Positions 27,658 to 34,822 of a stretch of 64,000 nucleotides of DNA are shown piece after piece. Position 1 is the stretch's first letter. Each line of letters starts with the position of its first letter. Both the position numbers and the translations under genes were made by a program. Source of the DNA: Methanocorpusculum sp. (lineage in GTDB: Archaea > Halobacteriota > Methanomicrobia > Methanomicrobiales > Methanocorpusculaceae); NCBI RefSeq assembly GCF_030655665.1, contig NZ_JAUSPQ010000010.1, forward strand, positions 1 through 64,000. The letters are read 5' to 3'. The notes below the pieces were generated by a model. The model was given only the letters and a program-made list of their open reading frames with translations, did no database searches and was not told the origin of the DNA.

Positions 27658-28623
27658 TCATCTCACCGGGACGGTCCCAAGGATCTCAGCAATTATCTTC
27701 TCGATCGATACTCCGCCGAGTGCCGATTCGCGTTTGAGGATGATGCGGTGAGCGAATGCAAAAGGAGCGATATATTTGACATCGTCGGGAATAACGTAGT
27801 CACGACCATAGATCGCGGCACATGCCATTGCGCTCCGCAGGAGAGCAAGGGATCCACGCGTGCTGATGCCGAGCCTGACATCATTGTGGTGTCTGGTGGC
27901 TTCGACGAGATCGCCAATGTAGGAGAGGATGTCGTCGCTTGCATAGATTGATCTGACCGTCTCCTGCATTTTCAGGATCTCGGTCGGGTCACTGATGAGT
28001 GGGGCATCGAATATGTAGGTATTTAAATCGAGACCGCTGCCCATACCTTTTCTGAGAACGGAGACTTCGTCCTCGACATCCAGGTGTTTGATCCGGTAAC
28101 TGAGGGTGAACCGGTCCTTCTGCGACTCGATGAGGTTGAAAGTACCTTCCATCTCATACGGGTTCTGGGTCGCGATGACAATGAACGGTTCTGGGAGGTG
28201 GATGGTTTTATTGTCGATCGTTACCTGACGTTCGGCGAGGGCTTCAAGGAGAGCACCCTGCGCCTTGGGCGTCATCCGGTTGATCTCGTCAACGAGGAAG
28301 AGATTGGAGAAGACGGGACCTTCCGAGAAGGTGAAGGTATTCTTGTCCTGATGATACTTTTGGACGCCGATAACGTCCATTGGAAGGATATCGACCGCAC
28401 CCTGCAGGCGGCCGAATTTGCCGCCGATGTTCTGCGCAAAGAATTTACACAGCGTGGTCTTTGCAGTTCCCGGGACCCCTTCCATGAGAAGAGCGCCATC
28501 ACTGAGAAATGCAATGGTCAGAAGATCCATCAGGTCGTCATACCCGATGATGCATTGATGCAGTCGTTCCTTCAGCTGTTCATGAAATGTGTGTATGTTA
28601 TTAAGGTTCTGCGCGTCTGTCAT
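27658..28623 (-). CDS. MoxR-family AAA+ ATPase
   Basis: 321 residues. Walker A GVPGTAKTTL, Walker B NLFLVDEINR, sensor region IATQNPYEMEGTFNL, and the C-terminal lid with RGSLALLRSAMACAAI are in order, all MoxR hallmarks. It acts as a chaperone-like ATPase in the cytoplasm. It overlaps the DUF4350 gene by four bases upstream and precedes DUF58. Confidence 0.9.
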   Translation of the reverse strand: MTDAQNLNNIHTFHEQLKERLHQCIIGYDDLMDLLTIAFLSDGALLMEGVPGTAKTTLCKFFAQNIGGKFGRLQGAVDILPMDVIGVQKYHQDKNTFTFSEGPVFSNLFLVDEINRMTPKAQGALLEALAERQVTIDNKTIHLPEPFIVIATQNPYEMEGTFNLIESQKDRFTLSYRIKHLDVEDEVSVLRKGMGSGLDLNTYIFDAPLISDPTEILKMQETVRSIYASDDILSYIGDLVEATRHHNDVRLGISTRGSLALLRSAMACAAIYGRDYVIPDDVKYIAPFAFAHRIILKRESALGGVSIEKIIAEILGTVPVR

Positions 28624-29468
28624 TGATGGAGTCTCCGTATGCCGATCACGGCTGCAAGGATGAAAAGAATGGTTATGAGGATGGTCCCAAGAGCAGGGTA
28701 TCTGTGCATCGTCTGAAGAAGAGGACAGAGTCCGCCGCCAGAGGTCGTTGCAGAGTTGGTCTGGTCAATTATGAGGTCCTCCTCGAGAAGGGCATTGATG
28801 ACCTGCATATTTTCGGTGTTTGTACGCACAAGCATACTGTTGATGAAGACCGAGGGATCAGCAATGACAATGACACGACCATTACCTATATTTTCTGATG
28901 CGATAAGGGAATAAACTTTCAGTGATTCGTTGCTGTCAGGGATGTTGTTTGCATTGGTGTCTATCCATGAGAGATAGGATGTTGCGGCGATGATGTCGCC
29001 GCCGGTGAGGTAGCCGGGGTAGTTGAAAGTGAGTGTCGTGACATTGGATCCAAAAAGGTCACCAACGACCGTCCCTCGGAAAATTCCCATGTCTTTGTAC
29101 TCCATGCTGGTGGACCGGACCTGTTCATTATGGACACGGATGGAACTCGCTATCTGTTCAAGGAAGATGTTGGCATTTCCGCTTTGGTCGGCAATAATGA
29201 CGGTGTTGCCCTGATAGATGTAGTCTGCAAGGCCGGTAAAGTCAGTGCCGGGTGCGATGATCAGGAGCGTGCCGCCCGACTCCGCAGAGCGGAGATCATC
29301 ATAGCTGTAAACAAATTTTTCATCGGCTGCCAGTCCGAAGAAGTCGGAGGTGCCGTTCCAGTTGATGTTGTACCGGCTGTATTCGTCGTCGGTCGTGGCA
29401 AACTGTGCGGTCACTATCAGTCCGGCAACGAGAAGGAGGAGGAGGGCTATGATGACTCGTTTTTTCAT
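28620..29468 (-). CDS. DUF4350-like membrane protein
   Basis: 282 residues. There is an N-terminal signal-anchor (about 5-25) and a C-terminal span (about 255-275). Between is a globular extracytoplasmic domain of the DUF4350 / GATase-like type: YSYDDLRSAESGGTLLIIAPGTDFT and GRVIVIADPSVFINSMLV. Such proteins are regular members of MoxR-DUF58-DUF4129 operons. Overlaps at both ends by four bases. Confidence 0.72.
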   Translation of the reverse strand: MKKRVIIALLLLLVAGLIVTAQFATTDDEYSRYNINWNGTSDFFGLAADEKFVYSYDDLRSAESGGTLLIIAPGTDFTGLADYIYQGNTVIIADQSGNANIFLEQIASSIRVHNEQVRSTSMEYKDMGIFRGTVVGDLFGSNVTTLTFNYPGYLTGGDIIAATSYLSWIDTNANNIPDSNESLKVYSLIASENIGNGRVIVIADPSVFINSMLVRTNTENMQVINALLEEDLIIDQTNSATTSGGGLCPLLQTMHRYPALGTILITILFILAAVIGIRRLHQ

Positions 29469-30970
29469 GCGTTTTCTTTCAGGATCCGGGTCGCAAGCTC
29501 AGTGAGGCGTGCGGTGTCTTCAGGTGTGGAGCGGGGGGAGTAGCGTACCTTTTCGTAGAGGGTGACATACTCAAGGAGCAGGGGGTCCGGATTTTTCTTG
29601 TCAATGAGGTCCCGGGGTGAGAGGGCTTCGCTTTTCATGATGCCGCGATTTTTGGCGATGGCCGATGCAATGAGTTTGTACTGCCCGGCCGGGCCGGCAT
29701 CTGAGGGCAGGCTGACAGGTTGTTGCGGTTCAGCAGGCTTTACCGAAGGTTCAGGTGAACGAACAGGTTCAGGAGCCAGGACGGGTTTTTCCAAAACTGC
29801 CTCAGGTTCTTTCCTGAATGCCGGGACTGCAACGAATTCCTCTTTTTCCCAGTTCATTGGGGAGACCTGGTCTGCCGACCCAGAAGATGTAACGTTCAGC
29901 GGGTCGTTTTTGACGCCGGTACTTTTTTCGCGGCTGCTGCGTTTTTTGATGACGAAGATGCCTGCTCCGATGCCTGCTGCGCAAACGATGACGATGACCA
30001 GAATGATCATACCTGCGCCATTATCTCCTTCAGGAGCCTGCGTCCCGGTTGGGATGATGACCTCAGGTGTCGGGGCCGTTTCCGTTTCGGTCGGCTGGAC
30101 CGGGGTTGCGGTGGCGACGGTCTCTGTCGCGGTCGGCGACTCGGTTGGAATAAGCGTTTCCGGAGCAGGGAGATCAGCTATCTGCACATTCAGCGATTCG
30201 ATTGCTGTTGCGGCGCGGGTTATCTCGGCAGAGATCATAGCGGGATCCCCGCCGCTCTCCAAGGCATCGACCGACGTCTGGAGGCCGGTTATGATGACGG
30301 TGAGGTCGTCGGTGATCGTGAGCGGGACCGCATCGGCGATGAGCTCGTCTCTGATGAGGATAAGTTCATCGATATGCGTTTGAAGCTGGTCACGGGTCAC
30401 GGATAGATCCTGGGCACCTCCAACAAGGGAAGCGGTCGCAGTTTCCAGTGAAGCTGATATATTTGTAAGATCAGTGAGGCTCTGCTCAAGGATGAGGATA
30501 TCGGAGCTGAAGGATTCCTGGTCGTTTTTTGCCCATGCAAGCGTTGAAGCGAGATGATCTTTGACTGCAGTAAGATCGGTATGTGCCGTCTGCAGGGTCG
30601 AAAGAACGGAAGCTTTGTCGGCATCAGGATAGAGAAGCTCGGAACCTGCAGTCTCCAGACTGTTTTTTATCCTGATGAGATCCTGGACATCGGCGGATGC
30701 AAGTGGAGTTCCCGAGAGTGCAGTCTGTGCGGCGTCAAGATCGACCGCGATCGTCAGAATTTCGGCACTTGATGCTGCGGGCGTCCCGGCGATCATAGCC
30801 TTAGCCGTCAAGTTCAGATCATCGGCGACGGCAGAAAGCTGCTCTTCGATGCCGGCATATGGACCGATTCCGGCGGTCACATTCTCAATTGGTTCATCGG
30901 CCATTGCATAACCGCATATCCCTCCCGCGAGGAGAAGTGTCAGGATCAGCAGCATAACTGCAGGTTTCAT
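29465..30970 (-). CDS. Surface-facing protein with coiled-coil ectodomain and DUF4129-like cytoplasmic tail
   Basis: 501 residues. A signal peptide (MKPAVMLLILTLLLAGGICGYAMA) leads a helical, Leu/Ala/Thr-rich ectodomain of ~230 residues, a Pro/Thr-rich spacer (about 275-325), one span (GMIILVIVIVCAAGIGAGIFVI) and a cytoplasmic tail. The tail's last ~75 residues (YKLIASAIAKN, then LSPRDL and YVTLYEKVRYSP) resemble the DUF4129 C-terminal helical domain also seen in the next protein. The repeated leucines suggest coiled coils outside the cell. Confidence 0.65.
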   Translation of the reverse strand: MKPAVMLLILTLLLAGGICGYAMADEPIENVTAGIGPYAGIEEQLSAVADDLNLTAKAMIAGTPAASSAEILTIAVDLDAAQTALSGTPLASADVQDLIRIKNSLETAGSELLYPDADKASVLSTLQTAHTDLTAVKDHLASTLAWAKNDQESFSSDILILEQSLTDLTNISASLETATASLVGGAQDLSVTRDQLQTHIDELILIRDELIADAVPLTITDDLTVIITGLQTSVDALESGGDPAMISAEITRAATAIESLNVQIADLPAPETLIPTESPTATETVATATPVQPTETETAPTPEVIIPTGTQAPEGDNGAGMIILVIVIVCAAGIGAGIFVIKKRSSREKSTGVKNDPLNVTSSGSADQVSPMNWEKEEFVAVPAFRKEPEAVLEKPVLAPEPVRSPEPSVKPAEPQQPVSLPSDAGPAGQYKLIASAIAKNRGIMKSEALSPRDLIDKKNPDPLLLEYVTLYEKVRYSPRSTPEDTARLTELATRILKENA

Positions 30971-31021
30971 ATCGAGCCCCCGCTCATCGGCTCAGGAAGA
31001 TGTGTCAGGATCAGTGTGGAT

Positions 31022-32737
31022 TCATTTTTCATAATAGCCCTCGATTATCTGTTTGGAGAGGATTTCCAGACGCTGTATCTGGTCCGGACCCGCCGAAACA
31101 TTCGCATAATGAAGATACTCATATGTTGTTATAAACTCTTGGATTTTCTCTGCCGGGGAAGGAATCGCTGCTAAGAGTTCTCTGGGGGTGAAGACCGCGA
31201 CGTTTTCGATTTTGGCGACGGCCGCAAGGACGGCAGCGGTCTTTTTGTAGATGCGGCGGAGCCGATCCGGGTCGGTGTCCTCTTTTTTGAAGATGCGGGT
31301 GCGGATTTTTTCAACGGTGCTCGGAGCCGCCGGCTTATTTCCAAGGATCAGGGGCGGAGCTTCGCCGGGAACCGCTTTGGGTTTTCGATTTCTCACAAAG
31401 CGGATGATCAGGACGAGGAAAACACCGCCGGCGACGACGAGAAGGATGTAGTAGATCGTCGGATCTAGGATCATAACAGGATACAGGTCGCTCATGCTCT
31501 CGTCAAGCGGGAACGACGCGTCGTCGAAGACGGCGTAGAAGGCATAGCCTCCGTCGATCAGCTCCGCAGACACGTTCCAGATGCCGTTTGTATTAGTGAT
31601 GCCTGTTCCGATGTTGATGTGATCTTCGGAGTAGACAGTGACGGGTGCTCCGACGACCGGGATGTCGTCTTCGGTTCGAAGAGAACCGTAGAGGGTGAGC
31701 AGGCGGTGTACTTCGCCGGCGGTCTGGTCAGCTTTGAGGATGGTAACGACCGAGGGCTTCGAAAGGATGGTGATGTAGACCGGCTTTGAGGTGATACCGC
31801 CTGACTGAACAGTGACCGCATGGATGCCTTCGGAGATCTGCCCGACGGTGAGTCGTTTAGCATAGCCTCCGGTGGTGTCAGTTGATACAGTCCCCCAGTG
31901 CGTTGTGTCCCAGTAGATGTCAAGGGAGGGGCGGGTATTTCTCGCGATACCTGACACTGTGATGGTGTCGCCGTAGGAGGCGATGCCCGGATCAACGGAG
32001 AGAGTGATGGAACCGGAGGTGTCTGTTGTGGTGCCTGAGGTGTCAGTGATGATAATGTTCCCTTCTGCATCAGTCGTGACGGTGATCTTTCCCGAGGTGG
32101 CAGCGGTGATGACCTGATTGAGCAGCGGTATGGATGCCTGAAGCTGGGTCGCGTCTAATCCATAGTATGCGGCGATCTGCAGCATGATCTCGGCAGACCC
32201 GGCATAGTTCTGAGCAGTTAAGGCGAGTTCATTGTTGATGAGTGTTGACTCGGCTGCGAGCTGATACAGTCCTGCGGTGTTTCCTTCGGATGCATACTGC
32301 TGTTTGAGATCTTCGATCACATCAAGGCGAACCGAGTCTTCCTGGACGATCTGGATGGAGGTGCCGAGGGCGGATGATTCCTTGCGGTACTGATTGATGT
32401 CGGTCTGTGTCAGCTTGATCTTGCCGACGTTGGTGCCGAGCCGGCTGACGGTGTTTTGATACGCGGCGAGATAGCGTGCGGCATACTCGGGGTCATTGAG
32501 ATAGAGCTGGTAGATCGCGTCATAAGAAAGACCTATGATGTCTACCATGAGAGGAAGGATGGTCTCTGCCTCTTCGGTGGTCATGACGGCGATCGTGGAT
32601 GGGTCAGCGTGGTCGGAGGTGTTGGTGTTTCCCTCGGCTGAGTAGAGAAGCGTGCCGCTCCCTGCAAGCAGCACTATCAGCAGGACAGCGGCAATGACGG
32701 CAAGTAATGCGACCGCTGCAGCGGGAGTCGGTTTCAT
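31022..32737 (-). CDS. Large membrane protein with Ig-like ectodomains and DUF4129-like tail
   Basis: 571 residues. The N-terminal span (AAAVALLAVIAAVLLIVLLAG) is followed by a helical region (~60-250), then two beta-rich modules: ITLSVDPGIASYGDTITVSG and a carboxypeptidase-regulatory-like module with LRTEDDIPVVGAPVTVYSED. A second span (IYYILLVVAGGVFLVLIIRF) and a tail ending LEILSKQIIEGYYEK follow; the tail matches DUF4129 (FTPRELLAAI, YEYLHYA). The true start is 32737, where the ATG overlaps the stop of the 88-residue gene; the open frame upstream of it is a shadow. Confidence 0.7.
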   Translation of the reverse strand: MKPTPAAAVALLAVIAAVLLIVLLAGSGTLLYSAEGNTNTSDHADPSTIAVMTTEEAETILPLMVDIIGLSYDAIYQLYLNDPEYAARYLAAYQNTVSRLGTNVGKIKLTQTDINQYRKESSALGTSIQIVQEDSVRLDVIEDLKQQYASEGNTAGLYQLAAESTLINNELALTAQNYAGSAEIMLQIAAYYGLDATQLQASIPLLNQVITAATSGKITVTTDAEGNIIITDTSGTTTDTSGSITLSVDPGIASYGDTITVSGIARNTRPSLDIYWDTTHWGTVSTDTTGGYAKRLTVGQISEGIHAVTVQSGGITSKPVYITILSKPSVVTILKADQTAGEVHRLLTLYGSLRTEDDIPVVGAPVTVYSEDHINIGTGITNTNGIWNVSAELIDGGYAFYAVFDDASFPLDESMSDLYPVMILDPTIYYILLVVAGGVFLVLIIRFVRNRKPKAVPGEAPPLILGNKPAAPSTVEKIRTRIFKKEDTDPDRLRRIYKKTAAVLAAVAKIENVAVFTPRELLAAIPSPAEKIQEFITTYEYLHYANVSAGPDQIQRLEILSKQIIEGYYEK

Positions 32738-33000
32738 TTTGCAATGATCTCCACGATTTTGATGATGATGATGACTGCAAAGATGCCGACACCGGCGATG
32801 CCGATCAGGCGCTGCCAGCGTGCGCTTTTGGGCCGCAGTGTCGTTACCACAAGGAATTCGGTTATGATCAAAAAGCCGATGAGCCAGAGAACGAAGAAGA
32901 TCTCGATATTGATGGTCCGGGCGAGGATCATGATCGCAACAACTGTGCCCATCCATGCAAGGAGGAGGAGCGCTGCGGTCTGAGTCTTCGCGGGAGCCAT
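32734..33000 (-). CDS. Small three-span membrane protein, first gene of the MoxR-DUF58 operon
   Basis: 88 residues with three hydrophobic helices (about 8-25, 33-54, 66-85) and a basic RPKSARWQR loop before the last. No family recognised. It leads the operon and overlaps the next gene by four bases. A decayed copy of this gene, with stop codons in frame, lies at 37451-37610 beside the SIR2 gene. Confidence 0.65.
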   Translation of the reverse strand: MAPAKTQTAALLLLAWMGTVVAIMILARTINIEIFFVLWLIGFLIITEFLVVTTLRPKSARWQRLIGIAGVGIFAVIIIIKIVEIIAK

Positions 33001-33039
33001 GGGTAGTTAAGTGGTTTTGTTTTGGAGAGGGTAATAGGT

Positions 33040-33310
33040 TTTGGTTCGCGGGTCGGACGCGAAGCGGCCGACCTTAGCTGAGGCGGGCTGACCCGTAGGG
33101 GCGGCCTCAGCTGAGCAAGGCTTTGCCTTGCGACCAAACCATAGGTTTGCGATTAAGCGAGTGAAACGAAGCGGAGAGCCAGCCAAAGGTTGGCGAACAT
33201 CCGAGGGCTGTTAGCCCGACGCGGTGGAGTATCCTATTTCCGAGACCCATACACGTTTCCAGGTAGTTCATCTTCATCTGCAGCAGAACATACCATATCT
33301 GAAATGAGTG
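33040..33310. repeat. Mosaic of hairpin repeats upstream of the MoxR operon
   Basis: The stretch between 33001 and 33494 has no gene. It is built of short hairpins: CGC-gaa-GCG (33058-33066), GCAAGG/CCTTGC (33115-33131), CAAACC/GGTTTG (about 33134-33148), GCCAGCC-aaa-GGTTGGC (about 33181-33197) and GGGCT-gtt-AGCCC (about 33203-33215). The right part (gacgcggtggagtatcctatttc, 33219 on) matches the inner element of the composite copies at 5.4 and 39.4 kb. Together it reads as an accretion of small repeat modules. Confidence 0.65.
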
Positions 33311-33434
33311 ATTGCCATGAGAATGAAGACCGAGCAGGGAGTGAGAATGGGAGATAAAAAAAAGAGTTGGTTTGGTGGGTTTAGAGGGATTTAGTTTAGA
33401 GTGGACACATGAGATGGGTAATAGATGTTCGATA

Positions 33435-33494
33435 CCTCCACTTTCAGGTCACCGAGCACAAACCCAAAGTGGAGGGGGGCCGGTTTCCCGGCCC
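33435..33494 (-). terminator. Strong hairpins directly after the RHH gene stop
   Basis: On the minus strand GGGCCGG-GAAA-CCGGCCC (33494-33477) starts immediately after the stop codon and is capped by a GNRA tetraloop. Just beyond, CCTCCACTTT (33435-33444) and AAAGTGGAGG (33466-33475) form a perfect 10-bp inverted repeat. AAAGTG can instead pair with CACTTT at 33496-33501, extending the first hairpin, so the two structures compete. Terminator or 3' stability element. Confidence 0.55.
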
Positions 33495-33743
33495 TCACTT
33501 TCTTTCCATTTTCCGGCGCTCTTCCTCCAGTTCCTCTTCATGCCATTTGTTCATTTCCCGGTTGATGATCCGGCGCTGGAGTTCGGCGGGTTTGATGCCC
33601 TCTTTTTTTGCACGGAGATAGAACCACTGCTTCTTTTTCATCGGGAGCCGTGTGGTGATCTGTCCATTGTATTCGACGGGCGTTTCCATGATGACCTGTT
33701 TCATTTTGAGACAGATCCGGGTACTTGGTTCTTCATTGACCAT
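33495..33743 (-). CDS. Putative small ribbon-helix-helix (RHH) DNA-binding protein
   Basis: 82 residues, highly charged. The middle fits an RHH fold: strand ITTRLP, helix MKKKQWFYLRAKKEG, turn IKP, helix AELQRRIINREMNKW, then an acidic-basic tail (HEEELEEERRKMERK). I start at 33743 because AAGGA lies about seven bases before that ATG; an in-frame ATG 57 bases upstream falls in the structured leader. Its long leader and its 3' flank are full of hairpins. No partner gene adjoins it. The RHH assignment rests on pattern only. Confidence 0.5.
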   Translation of the reverse strand: MVNEEPSTRICLKMKQVIMETPVEYNGQITTRLPMKKKQWFYLRAKKEGIKPAELQRRIINREMNKWHEEELEEERRKMERK

Positions 33744-33922
33744 GTTATGTCCTTGTGGTGTTCTCTTTGGAACAATGCCTGCGTAAGGCAGGTTATTCAA
33801 TGTCGATTCATGCCGATTGACCCAGCGGCATGCCTTTTTTGTCGAGAGAGGGACAGAGTACCCTCTTCGTGTTTTCCGTTGACCGGCACGATTCCCGCGC
33901 CGGCATGTTCATTCAGGGAATG

Positions 33923-34040
33923 AAAAAAGGCTTCAGGGTTCACCCGTGGCAGAGGGATTAGTATGCGTGATACCTGACTCCATGCTCCTAGCAGCTTGCC
34001 GTCCCGCAGGACTCGTGCTCCGGGCTAGCCCCTGCCTTTT
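33923..34040 (-). ncRNA. Candidate structured RNA of about 115 nt
   Basis: On the minus strand a closing stem GGCAGGGG (34036-34029) pairs with CCTCTGCC (33955-33948), seven Watson-Crick pairs and one G-U; on the plus strand that pair would be A-C, so minus is favoured. Inside are CTAGC/GCTAG enclosing GTCC-tgcg-GGAC, and GTAT/ATAC. After the stem come GGGT-ga-ACCC and a run of six T (33928-33923), like a terminator. A TATA-like AAGTATT (34067-34061) sits 25-30 bases before the 5' end. It matches no RNA class I recognise. Confidence 0.5.
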
Positions 34041-34060
34041 TTCATTTACCTGATGTTGTT

Positions 34061-34067
34061 AATACTT
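34061..34067 (-). promoter_or_regulatory. Candidate TATA box for the structured RNA
   Basis: AAGTATT on the minus strand, 25-31 bases upstream of the predicted RNA 5' end at about 34036-34040. This is the expected archaeal spacing, but the match to a TATA consensus is modest. Confidence 0.3.
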
Positions 34068-34496
34068 AGTTGGTTTTTTAGATATTTAATGGTTATTTTT
34101 TGCGTATTACGATAATTTTATGAGTATTTGTCTGTTTTAGTGTTGAGATTCGTTCTAAGAGGTTATAAACCCCAGACCGCGCGGTGCGATAATGCCCCCT
34201 GGTGTGTTTGAGAAGGGGTGCTCAGTGAATGGGAAGGGGGTTAAGCATTGTTGCAAATCTAGTTTTGGTATTTAAGATTTTTGGTTTTTTGGGAGTGGTG
34301 TTTTTTGGGGGGTCATTTCGTGTTGGAAGGGGGAGCGTGGTGGACGCGCAAGAGGTATGACGAGAAAAAGAGCGGGTCGAGGGGTGATGTGGCGAAGCGG
34401 TAGTGATCATGGGCGATGCGGAGTGGATGTTCTTGGTGGGTGAGGAGGTGGGATGCATGTGGATACAAAATACATCTCATATCTCCCAATCCTATT

Positions 34497-34770
34497 TTTG
34501 ATACTGGGGTGCGGAGCGGCCCGCGGTGGAGTATCCTATTTGTTGGGGCCCCTATACGTTTCAAAGTAGTTTGTCAGAAGCGAAGAATTCAGATAGAACT
34601 TCCTTTCAAAATACATCCCTAATTACCTATTATATTTTCTTGATCTGGGTTGAACCCGGGTGCGGGGAGGTGACAGCAGATTGGACACGGAGCGGCCCAT
34701 AGTGGAAATATCCTGTTTTCGGAGTTCATTGAGAGGTTAAGTTGGTTCATCTGTGGTTAAATATCCCTAC
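34497..34770. repeat. Degenerate copies of the inner composite element
   Basis: The stretch 34053-34496 shows nothing I can support. From 34497 tggggtgcggagcggcccgcggtggagtatcct resembles the arms of the inner element at 5.3 and 39.4 kb, and a second, weaker half follows at about 34656-34740 (gggtgcgggga, cggagcggcc, tggaaatatcc). These are eroded relics next to the SIR2 gene. Confidence 0.5.
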
Positions 34771-34822
34771 TGATAAGAACTGTGCGTAAAGTATATGGTT
34801 TTTAATCTCATCTATTTTGATT

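Noticed and set aside
32738-32956. N-terminal extension of the 571-residue membrane protein
   Set aside because: The upstream part is His/Arg-rich, is a shadow of the 88-residue membrane gene, and the ATGA overlap at 32737 gives a natural start.
33948-34036. Resemblance of the structured RNA to 5S rRNA (plus strand contains a CCTGACTCCATGC-like run)
   Set aside because: Too short, the loop A/B/C consensus is missing, and the stem is better on the opposite strand.
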